This document shows positions 17,016 through 28,060 of a stretch of 64,000 nucleotides of DNA, one piece after another. Every line of letters starts with the position of its first letter. Position 1 is the stretch's first letter. Position numbers and translations under genes: made by a program. This DNA is from CBDANW01 sp965197825 (GTDB taxonomy: Bacteria; Acidobacteriota; Vicinamibacteria; Marinacidobacterales; DATDRI01). A model generated the notes under the pieces. That model ran no database searches and had not been told where the DNA came from. It saw only the letters and a program-made list of their open reading frames with translations. The stretch spans positions 868,001 to 932,000 of the forward strand of contig CBDANW010000002.1 in assembly GCA_965197825.1 (NCBI GenBank), given 5' to 3'.

Positions 17016-18599
17016 ATGGACTCAGCCGTCATCATCGCCGTTCTGGCCGCTTACCTGATCGTCCTGCTGATCCTCGGCGCCTGGGGCAGCAAGGACTCGA
17101 GAAGCATCGCTGGCTACTACGTCGCCGGCAAACAACTTCCCTCCTGGGTGATCGCCTTCGGCTCCAATTCCACCGGGGAGAGCGCCTGGCTCTTGCTGGG
17201 TCTGACGGGTATGGGCTACCTGGTCGGGATTCACGCGATTTGGATCGTGTTCGGCGAAGTCCTAGGCGTGGCGCTCGCGTGGACGATGGTGGCGATCCCC
17301 TTCAAGGAATATACCGACCGCTACGACTCTATCACCGTGCCCGACTACCTGGAGAGTCGTTTCCAAGATCAACGCCACGTCTTGCGGATCGTGAGCTTCG
17401 TCATCATCTTCAGTATGGTGACCGCCTATACCGCGGCACAGCTCACCGCATCGGGAAAAGCCTTCAGCTCCTTCCTGGGAACCAGCTATACCGCGGGCGT
17501 GCTCATCGGAACCGTGGTCATCTTGTTTTACACCTCGGTGGGAGGCTTCAAGGCGGTTGCCTACAGCGACCTCCTGCAAGGCCTTCTGATGTTTGGCGGC
17601 CTCCTCGTCCTTCCTATCGTCGGCATCGTGGCGGTGGGTGGATGGGACGAGCTCACGTCTCGGCTGCAATCCACTGACCCCAATCTGCTCCTTCCTTTGG
17701 GAGAGCTCGGCCCCTCCATCGAAGGTTGGGTAAGTGCCCTCAGTTTCGTCGGCATTGGTCTCGCATTCCTCGGAGCACCACACCTTCTGACCCGCTTCAT
17801 AGCGGCCAAAGATCGAGAGCAGATCGTCAAAGGAAGGCCGATCGCGATCGTGTGCATCATCGTCTTCGACACCGGCGCGGTTTTGAGCGGTATGGCGGGC
17901 CGGGTGCTCTTCCCCGGTCTGGCCGATCCAGAAACCATCCTTCCCACCATGAGTGTGGAGCTCTTCCCGGCGTTTTTTACCGGCATCTTTCTCGTCATCG
18001 TCCTGGCGGCCATCATGTCCACCGCCGACTCCCTATTGCTACTCGCCTCCTCGGCTATCGTGAGAGACGTCATCCAAAAAACCCTGCGCCCTCAAATCTC
18101 CGAGGAACGTCTTTCCCTCTACGGGAAGCTCGCGACGGTCGTGATTGGCGGCGCGGCTCTCATCTTCGCCCTGGGCGAAGTGCGCGTGATCTTCTGGTCC
18201 GTTCTTTTCGCGTGGTCCGGCCTCGCCTCCGCATTCACGCCGGTCGTTCTGTGTTCGCTATTCTGGAAGAGGACCACGTTTGCCGGCGCCCTCGCCGGCA
18301 TGTTGGCCGGATTCGGGACCGCGATTCTCTGGGTCCTCTTTTTCAAGGAACGATTCTTCGATCTCTACGAGATGATCCCTGGTTTTCTGGCTGGTTTCCT
18401 CGTCACCATTGGGGTCAGCCTCCTCACCGCCCCCCGGAGTCAGCGGAAGATGAGTACGACGCCGTGTGGCGGGCGGTCCGCGATCGCTCCGGCGCTTCCC
18501 GCGCCTCCCGCGGTTGACGAGGAGTTGACGAGGACAAGCGTCCGTTATTGTGCGAGAATGCCCCTCTATCGGCCCGCGTACAAGGAGCCAGACCGTTGA
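17016..18599 (+). CDS. sodium:solute symporter family protein (PutP-like)
   Basis: A 527-residue polytopic protein with about 13 hydrophobic helices, matching the SSS family. Typical segments are the GYYVAGKQLPSWVIAFG start of the core, NSTGESAWLLLGLTG (sodium-site region), FKEYTDRYDSITVPDYLE, FYTSVGGFKAVAYSDLLQG and IMSTADSLLLLASSAIVRD. It is closest in pattern to sodium/proline symporters; the substrate is inferred. The gene follows the kinase gene by 37 bases on the same strand. Its last bases overlap the TTG start of the next gene. Confidence 0.92.
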   Translation: MDSAVIIAVLAAYLIVLLILGAWGSKDSRSIAGYYVAGKQLPSWVIAFGSNSTGESAWLLLGLTGMGYLVGIHAIWIVFGEVLGVALAWTMVAIPFKEYTDRYDSITVPDYLESRFQDQRHVLRIVSFVIIFSMVTAYTAAQLTASGKAFSSFLGTSYTAGVLIGTVVILFYTSVGGFKAVAYSDLLQGLLMFGGLLVLPIVGIVAVGGWDELTSRLQSTDPNLLLPLGELGPSIEGWVSALSFVGIGLAFLGAPHLLTRFIAAKDREQIVKGRPIAIVCIIVFDTGAVLSGMAGRVLFPGLADPETILPTMSVELFPAFFTGIFLVIVLAAIMSTADSLLLLASSAIVRDVIQKTLRPQISEERLSLYGKLATVVIGGAALIFALGEVRVIFWSVLFAWSGLASAFTPVVLCSLFWKRTTFAGALAGMLAGFGTAILWVLFFKERFFDLYEMIPGFLAGFLVTIGVSLLTAPRSQRKMSTTPCGGRSAIAPALPAPPAVDEELTRTSVRYCARMPLYRPAYKEPDR

Positions 18600-19063
18600 C
18601 GACGATCTCGAAATCCATCGCTCTGTCGGCATTGTTGTTGATCTCGTCCCTGGCTTCCGCCCAGCAGAAGCATTCGGTCTACGTCGGTGCATCCGCAGAT
18701 GATACCGAAAAGTCCAAAGCAAGGGAGTTGGCCGACTCCGCCGACGACCTTCGTGAGCAGATCGGCAAGCGTTCGAATCTCGTCCTGGTAGAGCATTCGG
18801 AAACAGCGGAAATCTTGATCACGGTTCTCGATCGCCGAATAGACGTGCGGTCGAGCGGTCAGACGAACTATGGCGGCGGGAATACGCAGAGCCACTATCA
18901 AAGCCGGTACATACTCAAGTACCGACTAGAAGCTGGTACCTTTGTGCAGGATGGGGAGTACGTTCTAGCCGGCGCCTTCGTAACATGGAAACGAATGGCC
19001 TCGGGAGTCTCGAAAGATATCGCGAGCTGGGCAGAGGAGACTTTCGAGCAACGCGCTCCCTAG
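18596..19063 (+). CDS. small exported protein of unknown function
   Basis: I place the start at TTG 18596, eight bases after CAAGGAG (18581-18587); this overlaps the symporter stop and leaves a clean signal peptide (SIALSALLLISSLASAQQ). The mature part of about 135 residues contains SETAEILITVLDRRIDVRS and a Gly/Asn/Gln-rich stretch. It resembles secreted proteins that carry a single divergent domain, but I do not recognise it. An in-frame ATG upstream (near 18557) exists but would bury the signal peptide. Confidence 0.65.
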   Translation: MTTISKSIALSALLLISSLASAQQKHSVYVGASADDTEKSKARELADSADDLREQIGKRSNLVLVEHSETAEILITVLDRRIDVRSSGQTNYGGGNTQSHYQSRYILKYRLEAGTFVQDGEYVLAGAFVTWKRMASGVSKDIASWAEETFEQRAP

Positions 19064-19083
19064 CAGCGAACGACGGGAAAGAC

Positions 19084-20683
19084 GTGCGAACCTCTGTGCT
19101 CAGGACGCCCTTCTGGGTGATCTTCGCCGCCTGCACCGTCTCCGCACCCGCTGCAGCGCAGACCTACGACCTCCTTGTCCGTGGCGGCCGCGTCGTCGAC
19201 GGCAGCGGCAGTCCCTGGTATCGCGCCGACGTGGGGACCGTTGGCGATACCATCGTGGCCATCGGTCGCCACCTTGACGGATCGGCGAAGCGGGTTCTGG
19301 ACGCCGGCGGCCGCATTGTTTCGCCCGGGTTCATCGACATCCATACCCATGCTAATCGCGGGCTTTTCGACGTTCCAACCGCGGACAACTACGTGCGCCA
19401 GGGAGTGACCACGGTCTTCGCCGGACAGGACGGCGGCTCACCGGTACCTCTGCGCCCCTTTCTGGAGCAGGTCGCCTCCACTCCACTATCTCTCAACTTC
19501 GGGAGCTTCATCGGTCAGGGGGACGTGCGTCGCGCGGTGCTCGGCAATGTGGACCGGGCCGCGACCGCCGAGGAGATCAACCGTATGCAAGAGCTAGTGC
19601 GCCAGGGAATGCGCGACGGCGCCTTCGGGATGAGTACCGGACTCTTCTACGTTCCCGGGGCGTTTGCCTCCACTGAGGAGTTGGTGGCCCTGGCCCATGC
19701 GGCGGGTGAGATGGGGGGCATCCACATCTCGCACATGCGCGACGAGGCTTCGAAGATTCTCGAGAGCGTCGAAGAGACCGTGCGCATCGGCGAAGAAGGT
19801 GGGCTTCCCACCCAGGTCACCCATCATAAGGTCATCGGACCTGCGTATTGGGGCGGGAGCGTCGACACCCTGCGGCTCGTCGATGAGGCGCGGGCGCGCG
19901 GGGTGGACGTAACCCTCGACCAGTATCCATACACCGCGTCCGCCACACGCATCCAGGCCGCCCTGTGGCCGAAGTGGGCGCAGGCGGGGGACCGGGAGGC
20001 CGTGCTGGCCCGGCTCCGGGAACCGGCGACGCGGGCAAGGATCCGCACCGAGTCCGCCCGCATCATTCGAGACGAGCGGGGTGGTGGCGACGCTTCCCGC
20101 GTCCAGATCTCCGCCTGCGACTGGGATCCTTCGCTGGCCGGCGAGACCCTTGCTGAAATCACCCGATCCCGCGGCCTCGAACCAAGTCTGGAAAACGCCG
20201 CCGACACCGTGATCTGGATCGTCGAGCAGGCGGATGTCGGGGAATCTTCCACGCCATCGGGGAAGAGGATCTGGTGCGGATCCTCCGCCACCCGGCCACG
20301 ATGGTCGCCTCCGACGGCGGCATCCCGATCTTCGGCCAGGCGGTGCCCCATCCGCGAAGCTATGGAACGTTCGCCCGGATCCTCGGCCGCTACGTACGGG
20401 AACTGGAGGTGCTGCGCCTCAAGCAGGCGGTGCATAAAATGTCTGTCCTGCCAGCGCAACGGGTCGGTCTACTCGATCGGGGTCTACTCCGACCCGGAAT
20501 GAAAGCCGACCTGGCGATCTTCGATCCAGCGACCGCGCGCGACACGGCGACCTACGAGACACCGCACAGCTCGCTGTGGGCTTCTCTCACGTGATCGTCA
20601 ACGGAGAAATCGTCTTCGGGGAAGCGGCGATGACCAAGGCCAGGCCGGGCAAGGTTCTCTACGGTCCCGGTCACGCGCCCTGA
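19084..20683 (+). pseudogene. exported N-acyl-D-amino-acid deacylase family amidohydrolase, two frameshifts
   Basis: From GTG 19084: a signal peptide (FWVIFAACTVSAPAAAQ), then a D-aminoacylase-type amidohydrolase with YDLLVRGGRVVDGSGSPWYR, metal site GFIDIHTHANR, DGAFGMSTGLFYVPG, HISHMRDEASKILE and QVTHHKVIG. The family hydrolyses N-acyl-D-amino acids with zinc. The frame is lost near 20238 (one base missing; continues GIFHAIGEEDLVRILRHP and ATMVASDGGIPIFG) and again near 20565 (continues VIVNGEIVFGEAAM to TGA 20681). Both are single-base changes, so either sequencing error or recent decay is possible. Confidence 0.85.
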
Positions 20684-20733
20684 ACTCAAGGCGTTACGCC
20701 GGACGTCCATGATCCCGGCAGTCCGGCCGTCGC

Positions 20734-20949
20734 TCACTCGTTCGTCTCCACAAAAGGAAGTTCGGAACCCGCTTCTCCTTCTTCCGACGACGACCGCCCG
20801 TCTGTAGCTTCTGGTTGCTCGGCCTCTCGCATCGCCTCCTCTCGTTGCGCCCGCAGGTCGCGAGTGACGTGTAGAAACCAAACTGCGAGGACCGCGGGCC
20901 CGAAGACAATCAGCATCGCCATTAGAAAGTTCCTTCGACGTTTCCTCAT
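20734..20949 (-). CDS. small single-pass membrane protein
   Basis: A 71-residue frame: basic start MRKRRRNF, a hydrophobic helix (LMAMLIVFGPAVLAVWFL, residues about 9-26) and a charged acidic tail. A purine-rich GAGGGGGGG precedes the ATG. Size and layout suggest a real small inner-membrane protein, but there is no recognisable family and no operon partner. Confidence 0.5.
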   Translation of the reverse strand: MRKRRRNFLMAMLIVFGPAVLAVWFLHVTRDLRAQREEAMREAEQPEATDGRSSSEEGEAGSELPFVETNE

Positions 20950-21078
20950 CGCCCCCCCTCTTTACCGACCATTGGCGTTGCCCGCAGGATTATAGGATTT
21001 GGGGTGGGCAAATCCAACCTGGCGGGGCTTGGGGAACAAGAGAAAGGTGGCGTAAACTTTCGGCCTCGAAGACGAACA

Positions 21079-21411
21079 ATGGCCCGGACACCGAGAAAAT
21101 CGAGCGCCTGGGAAGAGGTTTACCAGATCGTGCGGCGCATTCCTCGTGGGAAGGTGATGAACTACGGGCAGATCGCGCAGCTGTTGGAGCGACCTCTTTC
21201 CGCCCGCGCGGTGGGGTGGGCCATGCGCCAATGCCCGAGCGGTTTACCCTGGCACCGTGTCGTGAACGCCGCGGGAGGATGTTCCACGGATCACCTCCAC
21301 GATCATCCGGGGCTGCAACGCGCCCTATTGGAAGCGGAAGGCGTACGCTTCAACGAGCAGGCTACCATCAACCTCTCCCGCTACCGCTGGACGCCACCGA
21401 CAAGCCAATAG
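21079..21411 (+). CDS. alkyltransferase-like (ATL) DNA-damage protein
   Basis: A 110-residue protein made only of the DNA-binding domain of O6-alkylguanine-DNA alkyltransferases: VYQIVRRIPRGKVMNYGQIA (helix-turn-helix), ARAVGWAMRQCP (arginine finger) and the active-site segment LPWHRVVNAAGG. The normal PCHRV nucleophile Cys is Trp (Trp58), the hallmark of ATL proteins, which bind alkylated guanine without repairing it and hand the lesion to nucleotide excision repair. The ATG at 21079 is chosen because the frame upstream has no conserved sequence. Confidence 0.9.
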   Translation: MARTPRKSSAWEEVYQIVRRIPRGKVMNYGQIAQLLERPLSARAVGWAMRQCPSGLPWHRVVNAAGGCSTDHLHDHPGLQRALLEAEGVRFNEQATINLSRYRWTPPTSQ

Positions 21412-21466
21412 ACCCCTGCCGGATGGCATGCTATAAGCCAGGCAGCCAGCTGCGAAGGAGGGAAGC

Positions 21467-23921
21467 ATGACCAACCGGCTTGTTCTCTTCGTACTTGCCT
21501 TTGGATCACTCCTGGCGACGACGACTTTCGCCCAAGAAACTGGCCGCATCACCGGCCGCGTCGCCCGCGATGACGGAAGCGGAGTCGGAGGCGTGACCGT
21601 GGTCGTCAACGAGATCTCGGCCGCTGACATTACCGATCAGGCAGGAACCTTCACGTTCGATCGACTGCCGGCCGGCACTTACTCCATCACTTTCATTCTC
21701 GGAGAAAACGCAGACACAGAATCCGGCGTGGCGGTCGGCTCCGGCGCCACCGCGGTGATCGAAAAGGAGGTCGACTGGGAGATCGGATTCGTCGAGACAC
21801 TGACCGTTACGTCGGCCTCATTGCAGAGAGAGCGTATCGTGGAAGCGCACGCCGCGATTGCGGTCGTCGGCGAGCAGGAGATCAGCCGCAAGGCGGCGTT
21901 CGCTCAGATCCCCAAACTACTCGAGTTCACGCCGAGTGCACAAGTGACTCAGAGCGGACTCTACGATTACAACATCAATACACGTGGCTTCAACAGCTCT
22001 CTCAACCGGCGAGTGGCCACGCTCATCGACGGTCGTAACCCTGCCGTCCCTTTTCTCGGAGCTCAGGAGTGGGCAGGATTCTCCTTCCCCGTCGACGATC
22101 TAGCTAGCGTCGAGCTCCTGCGAGGTCCGAGCGCCGCGCTCTACGGCGCTAACGCGTCGAGCGGCGTGCTCAACATGACGACCAAGGCCCCTCGCCAGTC
22201 GCCGGGCGGCCGAATCCGCTTCGTCGCCGGGGAGATCGACACCGTGAATCTCGATTTCCGCTGGGCCGGGGCGCTGGGCAACGAGTGGTACCTGAAAGCC
22301 GTGGCCGGCCTGCGGAGCACCGGCGACTACACCGTTTCGCGCACCTTCGACCCGAGCGATCCTCTTGGCTCCGTCGAGTATTCGGTTCCCTGCCCGCCCC
22401 TGGGACCCTTCGTGGATTGCCTGCCACTAGAAAGCGTGCCGCTCGATCCCGAGAACGACGACAAGGTCTACTTTGGCGGGGTTCGCGCCGACAAGCTATC
22501 TGTCGAACGGGAGCTTCTTCACTGTCGAGGGCGGAATTGCGGACATCAGTGGACCGGTCTTCCAAACCGGATTAGGTCGCGTTCAGTTGCAGGAGGTGCA
22601 GAGACCGTGGGCACGATTCAATTTCACGGCTCCGCGCTGGAACTTCCTCGCCTATTACACGGGCCGGGACGCACCGAAGCAGCTGAACCTACGCCCCGGC
22701 AGCAATATCGCGCTCGATTCGCTCAACCTGCAGTTCGAAGGCCAAACCAACTGGACCTTCGCGGAAGACAAGGTGCGGCTGGTGGTGGGTGCTTCCTTCG
22801 GCCACGAGGACATCGATAGCGCCGACCCCGATAGCGGGCGGCAGACGGCCATGTTCGAGCCCGTGGACTCTAACCGCGGCGCTGTCTTTGCCCAAGCGGA
22901 TTGGAGCATCACCGACAAGGTAAAGGTGATCCTCGCCGGCCGCTTCGACGATAGCACGCTGTACGATGCCCAGTTCTCTCCCAAGGCGGCTCTGGTTTAC
23001 TCGGTCGATCCCAACAACACCCTGCGCTTCACGTTCAATAGCGCCTTTCAGGTCGCGAACTATTCCGAGTTCTTCCTGCAGGCCGACCTGGCCCCGACGA
23101 CGCTGGCCCTGAGCGGTCTGGAGGCCTTCTGTACGCCGTTCGGTGTCGATTGTGGATTCACGCAGCCTACCCGGATCCTGGCCTTAGGCAACGAGGGCCT
23201 GAAGGTCGAGGAGATCACGACTTGGGAGATCGGCTACAGCGGGATCTTGCAGAAGAAGGCCTTTCTCACCATCGACTATTACAACAGCGATGCCAACAAT
23301 TTCATCACCGACCTCTTGCCTCAGATCGGGAGCTTCCCCGGGCGGCCGACCAACCCCAACTTTGGCCCCTGGCAGGGGCCGGAGGGATTGCCGCCGCCGG
23401 TGGAGACTCTCATCCGTGCTAACGCCCCGCCGCAACTCTCCAACAATCTCGATGGATCCAACATCCTCGCCCAGCTCTCCTACACCAACTCCGGCCAGGT
23501 GGACACCCAGGGCATCGACATCGGCTTGAACTATTACTTCTTGGACCCGTGGAAGCTCGCGTTCTCTTACTCCTGGTTCGATTTCCAACCACAGGAGAAC
23601 GTTCCCCCCGGCTTCGCTCCGCTCCTGGAACCCAATAGCCCCGAGAACACGTTCCAGCTCGGATTGGCTTACCTCGCGGAACGCTGGGGCGTCGACTTCG
23701 CCGTGCGGTGGGTGGACGATTTTCGTTGGTCGGTGGGCATCTTCCAAGGAGACGTGATGTCCTACACCACCGTGGATCTCAACGCCAACTTCTCGATTGT
23801 CGAGAACTGGAGGATCGGGGCCAACATCGCCAACCTGTTCAATAGTGAGCACTATGAGGCGTTCAGAGGCGATATCCTTAGACGACGGGCGCTCGGCTAT
23901 ATCGCCTTCGACTGGCAGTAG
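21467..23921 (+). CDS. TonB-dependent receptor with carboxypeptidase-regulatory-like N-terminus, one frameshift
   Basis: The start follows AAGGAGGGAAGC. Signal peptide at residues 1-22; a CarboxypepD_reg-like domain (ITGRVARDDGSGVGGVTVVV) at about 25-100; a plug domain (IPKLLEFTPSAQVTQ, VELLRGPSAALYGANASSG); then a 22-strand-type barrel ending NIANLFNSEHYEAFRGDI and a C-terminal aromatic strand (ALGYIAFDWQ). The first frame is lost near 22496 (ADK, one extra base) and resumes as YLSNGSFFTVEGG to the stop at 23919. Combined length is about 817 residues, normal for the family. It takes up a large substrate (siderophore, glycan or similar) across the outer membrane; the ligand is unknown. Confidence 0.88.
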
Positions 23922-23946
23922 AGAAGAGACGGCCTGACATCACTTC

Positions 23947-24666
23947 ATGGAGGACGAAAGTCTTTACTTTCGCCAGCTGCTTGCCGGCCGTGACTTCGCT
24001 CAGGCCAACCCGGTCGCGGCACAAATGGTCAACTTCTGCTATTTCATCGGGGATCGTGCGTCGCGAAAGGCAGTGGTCGTGGACCCCGCCTGGGATGTCC
24101 AGAGCCTGGTACAGATCGCCGACGACGACGACATGACGCTCGTCGGCGCGCTGGCCACCCACTATCACCCCGATCATATCGGCGGCGATCTCTCCGGTCA
24201 TGACGTCGAGGGATTGGCTCGACTGCTCGAATTGAAGGGCGTCAAGGTGCACGCACAAAAACAGGAAGCCGAGGGCGTGCGGCTCATGACCGGCCTCTCC
24301 GACTCCGACTTGGTTCTCCACGAGGGAGGCGATCGGCTTAGCCTGGGTGAAGTCGACATCGAGTTCGTTCACACGCCGGGACATACGCCGGGCAGTCAAT
24401 GTTTCTTGGTGCGAAATCGCCTCGTCTCGGGCGACACGCTATTCGTAAAGGGTTGTGGGCGCGTGGACCTTCCCGGCGGCGATCCGGAGGAGATGTACCG
24501 CAGTCTGACCGAACGGCTTGCGAAGCTCCCCGACGACGTCGTCTTGTACCCGGGACACGACTACGCCGATCGGCCGACCTCGACCCTTAGGGAAGAACGC
24601 CGGAGTAACCATTACCTTCGGGTTTCCACGCTAGAAGACTGGCTCCACCTCATGGGTCGCGCATGA
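23947..24666 (+). CDS. MBL-fold metallo-hydrolase (glyoxalase II / persulfide dioxygenase-like)
   Basis: A 239-residue metallo-beta-lactamase-fold protein with zinc-site motif THYHPDHIGGD, later HTPGHTPGSQCF, SGDTLFVKGCGRVDLPGGD and the C-terminal LYPGHDYADRPTSTL. The layout matches glyoxalase II and ETHE1-type persulfide dioxygenases. Nearby sulfur genes make a persulfide role tempting, but they are 6 kb away and not in the same operon. It starts 25 bases after the receptor gene. Confidence 0.88.
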   Translation: MEDESLYFRQLLAGRDFAQANPVAAQMVNFCYFIGDRASRKAVVVDPAWDVQSLVQIADDDDMTLVGALATHYHPDHIGGDLSGHDVEGLARLLELKGVKVHAQKQEAEGVRLMTGLSDSDLVLHEGGDRLSLGEVDIEFVHTPGHTPGSQCFLVRNRLVSGDTLFVKGCGRVDLPGGDPEEMYRSLTERLAKLPDDVVLYPGHDYADRPTSTLREERRSNHYLRVSTLEDWLHLMGRA

Positions 24667-24685
24667 GACCGCGCTTCACCTTGCC

Positions 24686-26646
24686 CTACCTACACCGGTA
24701 CTCGGACTCGTAGCTGAGTTCCACCTCGCGGTTCTGATCGATCACAAGATCTCCCCCCAGCAGTCGCACCCGTTCTCCCATGCTCACGAGCCCGAGGCCG
24801 CCGTTCTTTCTCTCTGCCTCATCCGTATCAAACCCTCGGCCGGAATCCACAATGGAGAGCTCGATCCCCTCCCCGGTTCCGACCAGCGCCACCCGGACCT
24901 CCCGAGCACCCGAATGCCGGGCGACGTTGCGGAGCCCCTCCTGAGCGACGCGATACACGCACAAAGCCACATCCGGGGGGATGGAACCTGGAACGTCGAC
25001 GATGGTGAGCCTGGCCTTGATCTGCTCCTGCTCTCCGAACTCGGGACAGAAAGATTTCAAGGCGGTGACCAACCCCAAGTACTCCAGTGTCGAAGGATGG
25101 AGCTCATAGGACATGTCACGGGCGTCGTCGATGACCCCAGCCGTCCGACCTTGAAGGACCGTCAGTCGTTCGCGGATAAGCTCCGGATCCTTGGGAAGGC
25201 GGCCCCGGAGCTTGCCTATCTCGAATGACAAGGCCGCCAGCTGCTGGTTCAGACCATCGTGGATCTCTCGGGAGAGCCGGCGACGCTCCTCCTCCTGGGC
25301 AACGATGAGCTTCCCGGCGAGATCTTGAGTCTTTTCATGACTCTTCCGCAGGGCAGCCTCACTCGCCCGCAAAGCCTCCTCCGCATGCTTGCGGGCAGTG
25401 ATGTCCTGGACCACCGAGCTCAGGAATTGCACGGTGCCGTCCTCCCCTTTCAAAGGGAAGTAGCTAGATAGCGCCGTGCCGCTCCACACCTCCGTGGTGC
25501 CATGGATCTCGACATCCAAGACCGGCTCGCCGGTCTCGAAGACGCGCTGGTGGATCGGATCGACCTTCTCCGCAATCTTCGGTACGATGTCGCGGAGCCG
25601 CCGACCGATGTGCTCCGAGACCGGCTTGCCGTTGATCGCGGCTAGGCGTTCATTGGCACGAACAAGGCGTCGCTCTCGATCGATAAGGTAGAGACCGACC
25701 GGTGCCGTCTGGTATAGGTGCTCCAGCTCGGCAAACTGTTCGCGAAGCTTCTTCTCGCCCTCCAGCAACGCTTCTTGGATCCTCTGGCGCTCGGTGGTCA
25801 CCGCACCCAAGGCGAGGCCAGTAATGAGGACCGCAGCCAGGAACGCCTGCAGAAGTACGAGGCTGAGCAACAACGACTCCCGGGCAAAAGGACCATAGCC
25901 GTACGCGGTTCCCACGATCGCCTGAATCGACACGACCTGAGCCGCGCTCACGGCACCCCGTTGGCCGAACCGAAGGGCGGCCCAGATCACGAAAGGAAAG
26001 GGGAGGTAGGGAAGGGACAGATTCAATACCGGAGAGGCGATGAATCCTCCGAAGGCCACCTCACCGGCGAGCAGCAGCGAGGAGGACAGGGCGGCGAACT
26101 CGATCGCCCCGGGGAGGTCCACTCTGATTCGAACCGGCTGCGCCCATACCAAATGAACGGAGCGGTGAGCAGCACTCCCATCGTGTCTCCGACCCACCAC
26201 ACCAACCACAGATCGAAGAAGGCCTCCCAGGCGGCGAAGTTACCAAGGCACAGGCTCGCCACCCCCATCGTGGCCCCCACCACCGAGCCTAACATCGCCC
26301 CGAAAAACACTAATCCCAGAACGTCCTGCAGCCGATCTAGCGACCGCCCGAAGCCCGCCAAGCGGCGCATCAGATAGACAGCTAGTCCCGCCTCGAGCGT
26401 CTTCCCGACCGCCACTCCGAGTCCAACCCACAAAGAAGTGTCCGGGGCGGTCGCCCAAAACGCCCCCAGAGCGATTCCCGGCCAGAGTCGATAGCCGAAC
26501 AGCAGCAGCCCGACTAGCGCCACTCCGGTAGCGGGAAAGAGCGGGGAGACGTTGCTGCTCACCATCGTGACCCGCAGCCCGAGCCAGGCAGCGGCATAGT
26601 AGGCGAGCGCGAGGACCGCTATCATCGCCAGGTAACGCCATCTCAC
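24686..26646 (-). CDS. MASE1-PAS sensor histidine kinase (NarL-type), one frameshift
   Basis: From ATG 26646: a MASE1 membrane sensor (LRVTMVSSNVSPLFPATGVAL, about eight helices), which changes frame near 26105-26140 beside a CCCCGGGG run. It then continues through a PAS domain (LYQTAPVGLYLIDRERRLVR), a HisKA_3 dimerisation helix (QEEERRRLSREIHDGLNQQL, phospho-acceptor His) and a HATPase_c domain (EGLRNVARHSGAREV, DSGRGFD, GGLGLVSMGERV). No response regulator is adjacent. The homopolymer context makes a sequencing slip plausible. Confidence 0.87.
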
Positions 26647-26830
26647 GTGACACCTCGCTCGCCTCGGTCGGAAGTACAGAGGCTTTTCAACGACAAATCA
26701 TAGCGGGCGCACCCTTGCGGAAACAATCCGAAGAAATACGGATTTCTGAAGACAATTCCCGTCAATCTGGGCCGATTTCTCGCGTCGTAAACCCTCCGCG
26801 CCGATCATCAGCTAGACTACCGCCTACCGA

Positions 26831-27985
26831 ATGAGTTACATGGCTATCATCCTGCTCGCGATTTGGACTCTTCTCACCGTGCAGACCCTCGTCAACCTCT
26901 TTGTCTTCCGGGAGCTGAAGCCGACGGAGCCTTCTGGCCTTCCCCAATCCTGGCCGATGGTATCGATCATCATCCCGGCTCGAAACGAAGAGAGAAGTAT
27001 CGGCGCCACTATCGATGCCGCTCTGCGGCAAGACTATCCTCGATTCGAGGTCTTAGCCGTCGATGACGGCTCCAGTGACAGCACCGCTGCGGAGATCGTC
27101 GCGCGCGCCGAGGATCCCCGACTTACTGCCGTCTCCTGCCCGCTGCTCCCCGACGGTTGGCTGGGCAAACCTCACGCTCTGTCTCAGGGTGCCTCCCGGG
27201 CAAAGGGAGAGTGGCTTCTCTTCATGGACGCCGACGTGCGTCTAGCTCCTAGCGCGCTGCGCCGAACGGTGGGTCGATGTGAAGCCGAGGGCTGGGACCA
27301 CTTGACCCTCCTGGCTCACTTCGTGCGCGGAGGCTTCTGGGAAGAGATCACGATGCCGTTGCTGCCGGTGTTCTTCTTTGTCTTTTCACCTTCTTTTCTG
27401 GCCCTTTCCCGGCGAAGAGGGTTGGCCTTCGGCACCGGTGCCTTCAGCCTCGTACGTCGAGGTGCTTACGACGCCATCGGTGGGCATCGACGACTCGCCA
27501 GCTCGGTGGTGGACGACATCAGACTGGCCATGGAGCTGAAGGCTGCCGGTTTTGTAACCCGCACCAAGTTGGGAGCGACTCTGGTGCGTTTGCGTATGTA
27601 TCATGGTCTGAAAGAGATCGTTGACGGCTTCACGAAGAACGCCCACGCGATATGGGCCGGCCGAGAGACACTAATGTTTGCCGTATCCTTTGTGCTTTTC
27701 GCCGTCAACCTCCTCCCGTTCGGCTGGATCCCCTCGCTGCTGTTAAACCCGCAAGCATCTATCCTCCCGCCCCGGCTGTGGGTAGGCATCAGCCTGGCAT
27801 TGCTCCTCGCTTGCCGCGCGCTCGTCCAATGGCGGCAGGGGTTCGCGCTATGGTCCGTGCCGTTTCACCCTCTCGCAATGTTGGTTGGCTTTGGAATCAC
27901 GCTCCGCTCGCTCTATATGGCATACGGAGAGGGCGTCGTGCGCTGGCGGGGCCGTGAGTACCGACGGGAGAACACCAGCTTCTGA
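26831..27985 (+). CDS. membrane glycosyltransferase family 2 protein
   Basis: A 384-residue GT2 enzyme. N-terminal helix (residues 4-24), nucleotide-sugar motifs MVSIIIPARNEERSIGATI and VLAVDDGSSDSTAAEIV, the DXD-type metal site LFMDADVRL, an acceptor-region GTGAFSLVRRGAYDAIGGH and SVVDDIRLAMELK, then three C-terminal helices. The architecture resembles HpnB/CrtQ-like transferases acting on hopanoid or carotenoid-type lipids; the acceptor is not determinable here. Confidence 0.88.
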   Translation: MSYMAIILLAIWTLLTVQTLVNLFVFRELKPTEPSGLPQSWPMVSIIIPARNEERSIGATIDAALRQDYPRFEVLAVDDGSSDSTAAEIVARAEDPRLTAVSCPLLPDGWLGKPHALSQGASRAKGEWLLFMDADVRLAPSALRRTVGRCEAEGWDHLTLLAHFVRGGFWEEITMPLLPVFFFVFSPSFLALSRRRGLAFGTGAFSLVRRGAYDAIGGHRRLASSVVDDIRLAMELKAAGFVTRTKLGATLVRLRMYHGLKEIVDGFTKNAHAIWAGRETLMFAVSFVLFAVNLLPFGWIPSLLLNPQASILPPRLWVGISLALLLACRALVQWRQGFALWSVPFHPLAMLVGFGITLRSLYMAYGEGVVRWRGREYRRENTSF

Positions 27986-28060
27986 CGGGCTTGCCGCACA
28001 CTTCGGCGAGCGTTACAATCCTCGCCCCTCGTATCCTTAAGAGCTTTTTTGAGTCCGACG

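Noticed and set aside
23947..24666. Persulfide dioxygenase as a member of the CoM/sulfur cluster
   Set aside because: It lies over 6 kb upstream with opposite-strand genes between, and the fold alone does not distinguish it from glyoxalase II-type enzymes.
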